From an uncultured Acetatifactor sp. (GTDB taxonomy: Bacteria; Bacillota; Clostridia; Lachnospirales; Lachnospiraceae): DNA of 64,000 bases. The stretch lies in contig CAJTZD010000003.1 of the NCBI GenBank assembly GCA_910584235.1, positions 1 through 64,000 on the forward strand, read 5' to 3'. This document shows, piece by piece, positions 1 to 7,886 of this stretch (position 1 is the first letter of the stretch; each line of letters begins with the position of its first letter). The notes under the pieces are model-generated. The model had not been told where the DNA came from, searched no databases, and saw only the letters and a list, made by a program, of their open reading frames with translations. The position numbers were made by a program, and so were the translations under genes.

Positions 1-421
1 TCAGCCATGGAGCCGTGTAGATGATATCACAGTCCTCTCCTCCGTTCAGTATCATCATGTACTTATTATTGGTGTCTGTCCATGAAGTAAAGTTGAATGA
101 AATAGTGGCATTGATTTTCTCCAGCAGAATCTCGTTGATTTTCTCTTCCACTTTACTCATGCCTTCCGGTTCGTCTCCCACAAAGTAGCAGACCAGTTCC
201 ACCTTCTGCGACGTGTCAATCGCCGAGTTCTCCTCTTCCTGATCCTCTTTCTCCTGCTCCTCCTGCTTTACAGACTGCTCTGCTTCTGTCTGTGGTTTCT
301 CGGACGATTGCTCTGACACGCCGCTCTCCGAAGTCTCCTGCTTCCCGCAGCCTCCCAGGATACTGCCCATAAGCATTGCCGTTGCCAGCCCTAACGCCGC
401 CCACTTCTTTTTCTTTCTCAC
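1..421 (-). CDS. Sugar ABC transporter solute-binding lipoprotein (partial, cut by left edge)
   Basis: This is the N-terminal 140 residues of an extracellular substrate-binding lipoprotein. The start is GTG at 421, preceded by AAGGAGG eight bases upstream. The protein opens with MRKKKKW, a hydrophobic signal segment and the lipobox LGGC, followed by a Ser/Gln/Glu-rich linker of about 45 residues. The mature domain then begins with VELVCYFVGDEP and contains ILNGGEDCDIIYTAPW, which resembles LplA/YtcQ-type binding proteins. It lies downstream of the two permease genes at 543-2435 in the same direction, so the three form one importer. The rest of the gene lies outside the window. The substrate cannot be read from this fragment. 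Confidence 0.85.
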   Translation of the reverse strand, partial: MRKKKKWAALGLATAMLMGSILGGCGKQETSESGVSEQSSEKPQTEAEQSVKQEEQEKEDQEEENSAIDTSQKVELVCYFVGDEPEGMSKVEEKINEILLEKINATISFNFTSWTDTNNKYMMILNGGEDCDIIYTAPWL

Positions 422-542
422 TGTGTCTTCCTCCTTCTTTCTTACTGTCTGTTTCTTTGGTTACCTGACTTCCTATTTCATATGATTCCGCCTCCGCCAG
501 TTACACGCGGACATGAAATCATGGACGTCCTTTCAGGGCGCG

Positions 543-1448
543 CTACCCTTTCACTGCCCCCACCGTTATGCCCGCCACAAAATACTTCTGTACGAAAGGA
601 TAGAACAGCAGCACCGGCCCTGTCACCAGCATGGCCATGGCCATCTTCACGCTCTCTGTAGGCAGATCACGAATCACAATATTCACCTGGTTAGCCAGCT
701 CATTCAAACTGTTGGCCTTATTCACCATATTGTAGAGATAAAACTGCAGCGACCACGTATTCGACTTCGAGCTGAAGAGGCTGGAGCGGTACCAGTCGTT
801 CCAGTACCCCAGCGCCAGCATAAGCCCTATGGCGGCCAGCGCCGGCTTCAAAAGCGGCAGCACTACCCTGGTGAACGTGGTGCCGTATCCCGCTCCGTCA
901 ATCTTCGCCGCATCGCACAGCTCGTCAGGAACGCTGCTGCTGATAAATGTCCGCATCAGCACAATCAGGAAAGGCGACAATACCGCCGGCATCCACTGGG
1001 CCGTCAATGTCCCTTTCAGCTTCAGCACCCCGCACATCATATAGTAAAAAGGCACCAGCCCACCGCTGAACATCGTGGTGAAATAAATCAGAAACGAAAC
1101 CTGATTCCGGTAAGTGAATTCTTTCCTGGACAACACAAAGCCCGTCAGCGACACCAGGAAAAGACCCACGCTGGTCCCCACAGCCGTCACAATGATAGTC
1201 ACCCGATAGCCGCTGATCAGAGACGTCGGATTCTGAAAAAGCGTCCTGTAGGCCTCCAGGGTGGGCTGTTTGGGAATCAGGGAAAAGCCCTCTCTGAGAA
1301 TGACTCCGTTATCTGTCATCGACCCTGAGAGAATGATTAGAAAGGGCAGCACACAGATGGCGGAAATCAATATTAACAGCGGATAAAAAATACCGTTAAA
1401 TATCCTCTGGGATTTCATCCGGGGCCCTTTGTTTCTATTTTTGTTCAT
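543..1448 (-). CDS. Carbohydrate ABC transporter permease, YtcP/LplC type
   Basis: This 301-residue inner-membrane subunit belongs to the MalG-like side of CUT1 sugar importers. It has about six hydrophobic segments, the first near residues 20-40. The cytoplasmic EAA loop that docks the ATPase is near residues 190-210 (DELCDAAKIDGAGYGTTF). The C-terminus ends GITVGAVKG, the usual end of this subfamily. The LplC/YtcP group is known for importing complex oligosaccharides, and the partner LplB-like permease lies 36 bases upstream at 1485-2435. No ATPase gene is adjacent, so an MsmX-like shared ATPase is likely. The actual substrate is unknown. Confidence 0.9.
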   Translation of the reverse strand: MNKNRNKGPRMKSQRIFNGIFYPLLILISAICVLPFLIILSGSMTDNGVILREGFSLIPKQPTLEAYRTLFQNPTSLISGYRVTIIVTAVGTSVGLFLVSLTGFVLSRKEFTYRNQVSFLIYFTTMFSGGLVPFYYMMCGVLKLKGTLTAQWMPAVLSPFLIVLMRTFISSSVPDELCDAAKIDGAGYGTTFTRVVLPLLKPALAAIGLMLALGYWNDWYRSSLFSSKSNTWSLQFYLYNMVNKANSLNELANQVNIVIRDLPTESVKMAMAMLVTGPVLLFYPFVQKYFVAGITVGAVKG

Positions 1449-1484
1449 ACATTGCCTGCCTTTCTATAGTCTGCCCCGCTTTCC

Positions 1485-2435
1485 TCAAAACAGCGCATAC
1501 GCGGGATCTTTCTTCCTGATACAATAATTGGTGACCATCACAATGGCAAAACCCACCACGGATTGATACAAGCCCACGGCCGTACCGATTCCATAATCCA
1601 CATTGCTGATAGTAGCCCGGTACACATATGTGTCCAGAATGTCCGTTGTGGAAAACAAAAGCCCGTTATTGCCCACCAACTGATAGAACAGCTCAAACTG
1701 CCCCCTGACGATTCCGCCCAGAGAATAAATCAGCAGAATAATGAACGTAGGCTTTACCCCCGGCAGAGTAATATAGCGGATCTGCTGGAAGACGGATGCA
1801 CCGTCCACCTTTGCCGCCTCATAATACTCCTGGCCGATTCCCGTGATAGTCGCCAGATACACCACCGTGCCATACCCCAGACCTTTCCAGATATTGAAAA
1901 AGACAATGATAAAAGGCCACCAGGCGGCATTGGTATAAAAATCCACCGGCTTTCCCTCAAGGACATTGACAACGATATTGTTAATCAGCCCGTGGTCATA
2001 ATTGAACAGATTGTAGGCAAATACGTTCAGGATCACATAGGAGACGAAATGGGGCATCAGAATCAAGGTCTGATTCACCTTTTTGAACCACTTCCCGGTG
2101 AGCTGGCTGATGATGATAGCCAACGAGACCTGACAGAGATTTCCCAGGACAATAAATGCCAGATTGTAGAGTATGGTATTCTTCGTCAGCCGCCCCAGGG
2201 CCCCGGAGATGAAAAGGAACTCAAAATTTTTCAGCCCCACAAAAGGGCTGCCCAATAGCCCGTCCTTGAAATTAAAGTCTGTAAAGGCGAAATAGATGCC
2301 CACCATAGGCAGATAGCTATTCACCAGGAAAAAAAGAATCGCCGGCAGCAAAAACAGCCACAGAATCCTGTTCTTCTTCAGGTCCTGCCAGAAACTCCTT
2401 TTCCCTTTCGGCTTTTTTAGTCTCTTCTGTCCCAT
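1485..2435 (-). CDS. Carbohydrate ABC transporter permease, LplB type
   Basis: This 316-residue MalF-like permease starts with a basic cytoplasmic tail (MGQKRLKKPKGKR) followed by a membrane segment ending in the LplB hallmark MVGIYFAFTDFN. The EAA loop is present near residues 220-240 (GQEYYEAAKVDGASVFQQIRY). ATG 2435 was chosen because GGGAAAGG lies just upstream and the protein then begins where LplB proteins usually begin; an in-frame extension to 2585 would add 50 residues with no family match. It is the first gene of the three-gene importer that ends at the left edge. The terminator at 2562-2595 separates it from the upstream Rpn gene, so it must have its own promoter. Confidence 0.9.
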   Translation of the reverse strand: MGQKRLKKPKGKRSFWQDLKKNRILWLFLLPAILFFLVNSYLPMVGIYFAFTDFNFKDGLLGSPFVGLKNFEFLFISGALGRLTKNTILYNLAFIVLGNLCQVSLAIIISQLTGKWFKKVNQTLILMPHFVSYVILNVFAYNLFNYDHGLINNIVVNVLEGKPVDFYTNAAWWPFIIVFFNIWKGLGYGTVVYLATITGIGQEYYEAAKVDGASVFQQIRYITLPGVKPTFIILLIYSLGGIVRGQFELFYQLVGNNGLLFSTTDILDTYVYRATISNVDYGIGTAVGLYQSVVGFAIVMVTNYCIRKKDPAYALF

Positions 2436-2561
2436 CCCATGTCCTTTCCCTGCCTGGCGGCAGCTCTGTCGCTTTTGATAAATAGATTTTACCATCTCCC
2501 AGACAGATTGGCTCCATGACGAAACTATGAAAATAGGGAAAATACTACGCAAAAGGCGCAC

Positions 2562-2595
2562 AAAAAAAGAACGGCAGTTTCTCACCGTCCTTTTT
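2562..2595 (-). terminator. Rho-independent terminator after the Rpn gene
   Basis: Read on the minus strand, GGACGG pairs with CCGTTC (one G-T wobble) across a short A-rich loop and is followed by seven T. It sits about 22 bases after the stop of the Rpn gene and before the LplB-type permease, so it separates the two transcription units. Confidence 0.75.
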
Positions 2596-2617
2596 CACTG
2601 CTGTGAGCAGTCTGTCT

Positions 2618-3586
2618 TCAGATATGGTATTTCTGAAACAGCTGCTGTTGAAACAGGCTGTCCGTTGCTGAGCGGAGCAAATCCTCCTGGCGTCCTTCGG
2701 TAAGGAGCACCTGTATCAGTTTATTGGTACGTTGATTCCCTCTCCTCTCACCTTTCCTCTCGCCTTTTTTCTCCGCATGCTTTTTTATATCATCCAGCGC
2801 TTTGCACATATCCCCTTCCTCCTCTCCGTTCTCCTCATTTAATGTATATTTCAAGCTTTCCCGGATATCCTTTATATTAGTACAGGCATCTATGACATCC
2901 ACCGCGCTCCTAGGAATCCTTGTGAAAAAATTCCTGTTTTCCCTGATATATTTCTCATACCGTTTCCTGGAACTCGTATGCTTCATAAATCCCAGTACAT
3001 ATTTCAGATCCGAATCCATCTTCTGCAGCTCGCTCTCCGGAATGGCGCGCATGGGAATCAAGTTCACCCTGTAGTCTCCCACCAGTCTGGTCATTTTCCG
3101 CGGCAGCATCCTCATGTCTGTCATCAGTTCTCTTAGGCCCAGCGGACTTTTCCACTTCTCTTTGCCCCCATACAGGGTCAAGTCCAGAATCGGCTCAATC
3201 CTGTCCTCTCTTTTGTAATGATACTTAAAATCGTCCCCCTGCCTATAGCTTTCGCCTGCATGGATATTGCGTTCCTGTATCTCTTCGATCTCTCTCCCAT
3301 AGGCCAGACAATCCAATTCCATCAGACGCCACGGATAGATCAAATTCACTGAATCCTGATTTTCCAGGGCCAGCTTGAAATGCATCCCGCCCATACTTAC
3401 ATTTGCAAGAAAGTCCCTCTGGCGGAAAGACAGCTTCCCTTTGGTGTTCCGGATCGTATAGAATCCCCTTATCTCCTCACACTGCCAATCCTGCGGCAGC
3501 TTTTCTCCAATATAGTACTCCAGCACCGAGCGTATCCGGTCAGAACGATTCATATAGACTGCCAGTGCATTATTCGGCTCACCCAT
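2618..3586 (-). CDS. Rpn family recombination-promoting nuclease / YhgA-like PD-(D/E)XK protein
   Basis: This 322-residue protein resembles the Rpn/YhgA ('transposase_31') family, which are PD-(D/E)XK DNA nucleases rather than true transposases. The core is near residues 55-100: GGMHFKLALENQDSVN followed by YPWRLMELD, matching the family pattern of a beta strand ending in E-N-Q and then a P-x-R-x-x-x-x-D helix. The middle carries the usual stretch MRMLPRKMTRL and a lysine/arginine/glutamate-rich segment near residues 270-290 (KKHAEKKGERKGERRG), which is also common in this family. It stands alone, with its own terminator. These genes are frequent in Lachnospiraceae and variable between strains; a role in recombination or phage defence has been suggested for the family. 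Confidence 0.8.
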   Translation of the reverse strand: MGEPNNALAVYMNRSDRIRSVLEYYIGEKLPQDWQCEEIRGFYTIRNTKGKLSFRQRDFLANVSMGGMHFKLALENQDSVNLIYPWRLMELDCLAYGREIEEIQERNIHAGESYRQGDDFKYHYKREDRIEPILDLTLYGGKEKWKSPLGLRELMTDMRMLPRKMTRLVGDYRVNLIPMRAIPESELQKMDSDLKYVLGFMKHTSSRKRYEKYIRENRNFFTRIPRSAVDVIDACTNIKDIRESLKYTLNEENGEEEGDMCKALDDIKKHAEKKGERKGERRGNQRTNKLIQVLLTEGRQEDLLRSATDSLFQQQLFQKYHI

Positions 3587-3889
3587 TTGCCCTCCTTATT
3601 GATATTATTTGGTATTAAGCAGGGTTTCTGAATGATGGAATCACAGATTAAAAAGCCTTGCAGGCACATGGCCCGGATTTAGAATATCCTGCTCAAAGAA
3701 TTTGGTTACTTTGTTAAGTATAGCATATCCTTTCATGGCCTGCAATGGTTGTTTTTTTATCTATCTATGTTCTGTTATTCGTATATTTTCGTGTTACAAG
3801 CCCGTCAGGCACCATAGATATCTCCCTTTCCTGGATCAGACCTGGCAGGTCTCATATGAAATCCGATAAAGCCCTCTGCCGAAAGCCTC
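3587..3889. other. Intergenic gap before the Rpn gene
   Basis: These roughly 300 bases separate the XRE regulator from the Rpn gene. They are A+T-rich and should hold the Rpn promoter. I see no coding signal with a ribosome site, no RNA gene and no clear long inverted repeat. Confidence 0.4.
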
Positions 3890-4912
3890 TCAGTCCCGCT
3901 TCTCCAGCCCGGACTTCGCCACCTCTTTCACAATATACTGAATGGCCACGAACAGCAGCGCCGCCACAGGCCAGATAAAACCCACGTACCTCCAATTGTC
4001 CAAATACAGGCCCAGCCCCAGAAACAGCGCAGTCACCAGGCACCAGTACACTGTGGGGAAGAAAGATGTCCTCTTGTGCAGCGCCTTTTCCTCCACCGTA
4101 TAATCCCCCTCCTGCAGGAGCTTGTCAAAGCTGCCCTGGATGCTGCCGGACCATACGAACAGCACTACCGCCACGGCCACCATGAAAAGCAGCACTCCCA
4201 CACAATAGATGTAAACCAAATCCCCAGCCGAAAAGGCTGCCGCCACCATCAGGGGCACCACGCCGATGATACACAGGGTAACCCCGGTCACCACGCAGAA
4301 GCGGTACCGTGCCGCGAAATCCTCTTTCCGCTTCCTGACAATTCCCTCCACACCGTACTGCAGTGCCAGAGTTTCTTTCTCCAGATACCGGTACTTCTCC
4401 GTGCGCATATCGGAGAGAATCAAAATTGCCACGCCGATGGCCACCAGCACCAGCAGAATCACCATACCCAATCCCCCTGCCATGTCCTCGCTCATAGCCG
4501 CTGCCCCGGAGACTCCCGCCTCCCCGCCGTACTCCGCCAGGCCGCTCATGACAATCATGGGAATGGGAGAGAGGACGCACAATCCCGCCCCAAAGGCAAT
4601 CCGCCCTGCCAGCTTCCTTACCAGGCCCATGAAGCCGTTGGCCTCCTCCAAAGACACTGCCCTCTCCTTTCTCCCCTCATAGACGTCCTCCGTCTCCGAG
4701 GGCAGCTCTTTCTCCACATCGTCTTTCAACAGATAATCCGTGCTGACCCCAAAGAGACCGCTCATAGCGATAATCTTGTCAATGTCAGGAATGGAGGCGC
4801 CGCTCTCCCATTTGCTCACGGACTGTCTGGAAATGTTCAACTTCTCCGCCAGTTCCTCCTGTGACCATCCGTTTTTCTTCCTCAGTGCCATAACTTTTTC
4901 AGCCAATATCAT
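3890..4912 (-). CDS. Membrane-anchored XRE-family transcriptional regulator
   Basis: This 340-residue protein has an N-terminal Cro/C1-type helix-turn-helix (residues about 5-60), with WSQEELAEKLNISRQSVSKW followed by GASIPDIDKIIAMSGLFGVS. After a short charged linker it has about six hydrophobic segments between residues 110 and 335, so it is a DNA-binding protein tethered to the membrane. ATG 4912 is preceded by GGCAGGAG and starts the protein at MILAEKV, the normal beginning of the domain; a longer in-frame form up to 5020 would add an alanine-rich tail with no support. Such regulators often sense envelope stress or antimicrobial compounds; the neighbouring ABC exporter pair could be a target, but that is inference. 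Confidence 0.85.
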   Translation of the reverse strand: MILAEKVMALRKKNGWSQEELAEKLNISRQSVSKWESGASIPDIDKIIAMSGLFGVSTDYLLKDDVEKELPSETEDVYEGRKERAVSLEEANGFMGLVRKLAGRIAFGAGLCVLSPIPMIVMSGLAEYGGEAGVSGAAAMSEDMAGGLGMVILLVLVAIGVAILILSDMRTEKYRYLEKETLALQYGVEGIVRKRKEDFAARYRFCVVTGVTLCIIGVVPLMVAAAFSAGDLVYIYCVGVLLFMVAVAVVLFVWSGSIQGSFDKLLQEGDYTVEEKALHKRTSFFPTVYWCLVTALFLGLGLYLDNWRYVGFIWPVAALLFVAIQYIVKEVAKSGLEKRD

Positions 4913-5145
4913 ATCTTCTCCTGCCGCTTCTGCAGCTTTTCCTTTCCGCACGCTCCGTGCCTGCTTTTCCCAGGGGACGCGGCCGGCCATCGAACCGTCT
5001 GCAAGCGCCGCAGCTTCCATGGCGCTTCGGCATCTTTCGTGTCCGAAAAAGGCCGTCCTCCTGTGGCAGTCTTCTCCGCCCCGGGTTAAGGCGTCATGCC
5101 CGGGAAGCTCTCATCCGCTGTCCCCCTGGATGCTGCAATCGTAGC

Positions 5146-5196
5146 AAAAAAGCCGGTTGACAACTACCAATTGCGCTTGGAAATCTGTCAACCGGC
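5146..5196 (-). terminator. Strong terminator at the end of the ABC exporter unit
   Basis: A perfect 11-base inverted repeat (GCCGGTTGACA at 5152-5162 and TGTCAACCGGC at 5186-5196) encloses a smaller CCAA/TTGG stem. On the minus strand it is followed by six T. It lies about 110 bases after the stop of the exporter gene at 5305 and fits a rho-independent terminator for the 5305-9641 gene group. Confidence 0.8.
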
Positions 5197-5304
5197 GGTT
5201 GCATATGGCTCTTTTGGCCTATTTTATGCAGATTCCGCTAAAAATACTTCAAAAGCCTCTCCCAGTCACGGCGCGCAAACCCCAGGCTTAAGTAAAATTC
5301 CACA

Positions 5305-7074
5305 TCACTCAAACTGCGCGGCATACAGCTTATAATAGAATCCTTTCCGTTCCATCAGGCTCTCATGATTCCCCTGCTCCACAATGTCCCCTCTGTCTAC
5401 TACAAGTATATAGTCCGCATTCCGGATAGTGGACAGCCTGTGGGCGATGACAAAGCAGGTCTTATCTTTCATCAGTTCCCGCATGGCTTTCTGGATCTTG
5501 CGCTCCGTGCTGGTGTCCACGTTGGAGGTGGCCTCGTCCAGGATGAGCATCTTAGCGTCATAGAGCATGGCTCTGGCGATGGTAAGGAGCTGCTTCTGGC
5601 CCTTTGAGATGTTGCCGCCGTCCTCGCTGATGACGGTGTCGTACCCCTGGGGCAGACGCATGATGAACGGATGGATATAAGCTGCCTTTGCCGCGGCCAC
5701 CACCTCCTCCATGGCGGCCCCCTCCTTGCCGTAGGCAATATTCTCGAAAATCGTCCCCTTGAACACCCAGGTGTCCTGGAGCACCATGGCATAGGCTCCC
5801 CGCAGACTCTGCCTGGTATAGTTCCGGATGTCGCCGTCCTCTACCAGGACTCGGCCGCTGTCCACGTCATAGAAGCGCATGAGCAGATTGATGATGGTAG
5901 TCTTCCCGGCTCCGGTGGGGCCTACGATGGCCACCATCTTCCCTGCCCCCGCCTCCAGGTTCAGGTCATGGATAATAGTGCGGCCCTTGTCATAGCCAAA
6001 GTACACATGCTCCAGGGCCACATTGCCCTCCACGTCCGTAAGCTCCCCGGCGCCGCTTACGTCCGCCAGCTCCTCTTCCTCATCCAGCAGGCCGAATACC
6101 CTCTCTGCCGCCGCCAGGGCGGAGTAGAGCTCATTGGTGATGTTGGCGATCTCGTTGATAGGCCCTGAAAATTTGCGGGAATACAGCACGAAAGAGGAAA
6201 TCTGCCCCAGCGTGATATTCCCCAGCATGTACAGAAAAGACCCGAACATTGCGATCAGGCACAGGCCCAGGTTGCTGATAAAGTTCACCGAGGGACCCAT
6301 GGTGACGCCGTAATACTCCGCATCGTAATAAGCCTCCGCCGCGTTCTGGTTGATGGTGTCAAAGCGCCGGGACACTCTGTTCTCGTAGGCATAAGCCATA
6401 ATCGTCTTCTGCCCGGAGAACATCTCCTCCACGAAACCATTCATGATACCGTAATTCTTCGAGCGCTTGGAATATCTGGGCTGGGTGATGCCCCGCATCC
6501 TGGCAGTGTAAATCACAGCCGCCGGAATGGTCACCAGCACCATAAGCGACATGGTAGGCGCGATATAAATCATCATGGCTAACGACCCCGCCACCGTCAC
6601 AATGCTGGTCAGTATCTGCACCACGTCCGTGGCAATGCAGGTGCTGACTACATCTATATCGTAAGAAACCCGGCTAATGATGTCCCCTGCCTGGTTCCGG
6701 TCAAAATACCCCACCGGCAGCCGCATGAGCTTACCGAACACATCCCCCCGCATCTTCCTGGCAATCCACTTGGAGATGCACATCATCATCATATTGATGC
6801 AGACCGTGACCGCAGAGGAGCAAACATAGCAGAACAGCATCCTCTTAGCATAATAATACACCTGGTCAAAATCCACTTTCCCCGCCCCCGCCGAGGCCGC
6901 GTTGATGGCTGCCCCCGCCATGCTGGGTCCCAAAAGCGCCAGGAAATTGCTGACAAAGCACAGCAAAATGATAAAAGCCAGAAGCCACTTATAAGCCCCC
7001 ACATACCGCAATAGCCGCAACAGCGTCCCTTTCGTATCTTTCGGCTTCTTCCGCACACTCTCCCTCGATGCCAT
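5305..7074 (-). CDS. ABC exporter half-transporter (consensus catalytic subunit of a heterodimer)
   Basis: This 589-residue protein has an N-terminal transmembrane domain of six helices (residues about 25-310) and a C-terminal ATPase domain. Walker A is GPTGAGKT, Walker B ends MLILDEATSNVD with the catalytic Glu, and the H-loop is IAHRLST. The signature motif is ISKGQKQ instead of LSGGQ, which is typical of one half of heterodimeric type IV exporters. ATG 7074 has GAGGGG upstream; an earlier in-frame start at 7125 lacks this. The second half-transporter is at 7887-9641, with one small gene between them. Related pairs export drugs, lipids or peptides; the substrate here is unknown. Confidence 0.9.
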   Translation of the reverse strand: MASRESVRKKPKDTKGTLLRLLRYVGAYKWLLAFIILLCFVSNFLALLGPSMAGAAINAASAGAGKVDFDQVYYYAKRMLFCYVCSSAVTVCINMMMMCISKWIARKMRGDVFGKLMRLPVGYFDRNQAGDIISRVSYDIDVVSTCIATDVVQILTSIVTVAGSLAMMIYIAPTMSLMVLVTIPAAVIYTARMRGITQPRYSKRSKNYGIMNGFVEEMFSGQKTIMAYAYENRVSRRFDTINQNAAEAYYDAEYYGVTMGPSVNFISNLGLCLIAMFGSFLYMLGNITLGQISSFVLYSRKFSGPINEIANITNELYSALAAAERVFGLLDEEEELADVSGAGELTDVEGNVALEHVYFGYDKGRTIIHDLNLEAGAGKMVAIVGPTGAGKTTIINLLMRFYDVDSGRVLVEDGDIRNYTRQSLRGAYAMVLQDTWVFKGTIFENIAYGKEGAAMEEVVAAAKAAYIHPFIMRLPQGYDTVISEDGGNISKGQKQLLTIARAMLYDAKMLILDEATSNVDTSTERKIQKAMRELMKDKTCFVIAHRLSTIRNADYILVVDRGDIVEQGNHESLMERKGFYYKLYAAQFE

Positions 7075-7164
7075 AATCCCCTCAAACCCCGCTTTCCATA
7101 AAACGTCCGGATGAACCGGCGCCAACGAAATGGTTCCGTTTTCCTATAGTCAATCAGCAAAAGA

Positions 7165-7845
7165 CTACTGCAAGTTCTGATAAGGTATATTATAGGGACA
7201 GATATCTCTGCATTTATGACAGGAAATTTTCCAGGTCTGCGTTTCCGCATCGTCCCCAAAAGCGAAATCATAGCAGGTCTGCTGCTTCAGTTCCGGGCCG
7301 TCCAGAGCATTCACGGGACAGATGTCCACGCACAAACGACAGTTATCGCAGAGAGGCTCTTTCATTTCGTCAGGCTCAAATTCCTGTTCAGACAAAACCG
7401 CACCCAGCCAGACCATACTGCCAAATTCCGGCGTTATCAGCAGAGAGTGTCTTCCTATGGTTCCCAGCCCTGCCGCCTGTGCCGCATGCTTTTGGGAGAC
7501 CACAGACCGCCATCTGCCCGTATTTTTATCCCACTGGCTTTCGTTTGTGGGAATGGGAACGCAGACTACCTGATATTTTTCCATTTCAATGCAAAAGTCA
7601 AGAGCAATGGCATCCATCTTAGGTGTAATCGAATTCCGAACTCTCGTATACGGAATATCAGATGTACACTTTAATGTCCCTACCGGAAATCTACAGGCAA
7701 ATGAAATCACGGATTTACAGGTGGGCAAAACATCCAAAGGGTGATACCCTTTCGGCGCATCCGAAAATCTTTCTATACTTGCTATCCCGCATAAATCCGC
7801 CCCCAGCGCGAACATGATTTCTTTTACTTTCCTCTTGTCAATCAT
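7165..7845 (-). CDS. QueG-like 4Fe-4S ferredoxin-type protein (short)
   Basis: This 226-residue cytosolic protein resembles the epoxyqueuosine-reductase-like iron-sulfur family. It has two cysteine motifs near the C-terminus, CDNCRLCVDICP (about residues 165-176) and CHKCRDICPYNIP (about 208-220), as expected for two 4Fe-4S clusters. The central AGLGTIGRHSLLITPEFGS stretch is also typical. True QueG proteins are about 350-400 residues long and carry C-terminal HEAT-like repeats, so this is a short paralogue and should not be called queG. The start at 7845 has CAGGAG upstream. It lies between the two halves of an ABC exporter, 41 bases after 7887, and is probably co-transcribed with them. Confidence 0.8.
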   Translation of the reverse strand: MIDKRKVKEIMFALGADLCGIASIERFSDAPKGYHPLDVLPTCKSVISFACRFPVGTLKCTSDIPYTRVRNSITPKMDAIALDFCIEMEKYQVVCVPIPTNESQWDKNTGRWRSVVSQKHAAQAAGLGTIGRHSLLITPEFGSMVWLGAVLSEQEFEPDEMKEPLCDNCRLCVDICPVNALDGPELKQQTCYDFAFGDDAETQTWKISCHKCRDICPYNIPYQNLQ

Positions 7846-7886
7846 ATGTCATCTCCTGTTATATCTTGTGTTTTTCCGAAAAAGCC

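Noticed and set aside
513..1328. Long open frame of 271 codons on the plus strand opposite the YtcP/LplC-type permease.
   Set aside because: It is antisense to a gene with clear family motifs, is rich in His, Gln and Arg as expected of a shadow frame, and has no ribosome site.
2618..3586. A transposase or insertion sequence.
   Set aside because: Although such proteins were once named putative transposases, the motifs fit an Rpn nuclease and no terminal inverted repeats or target duplication are visible.
7165..7845. Annotation as queG (epoxyqueuosine reductase).
   Set aside because: The protein is about 150 residues too short and lacks the C-terminal repeat region, so only a family resemblance is claimed.
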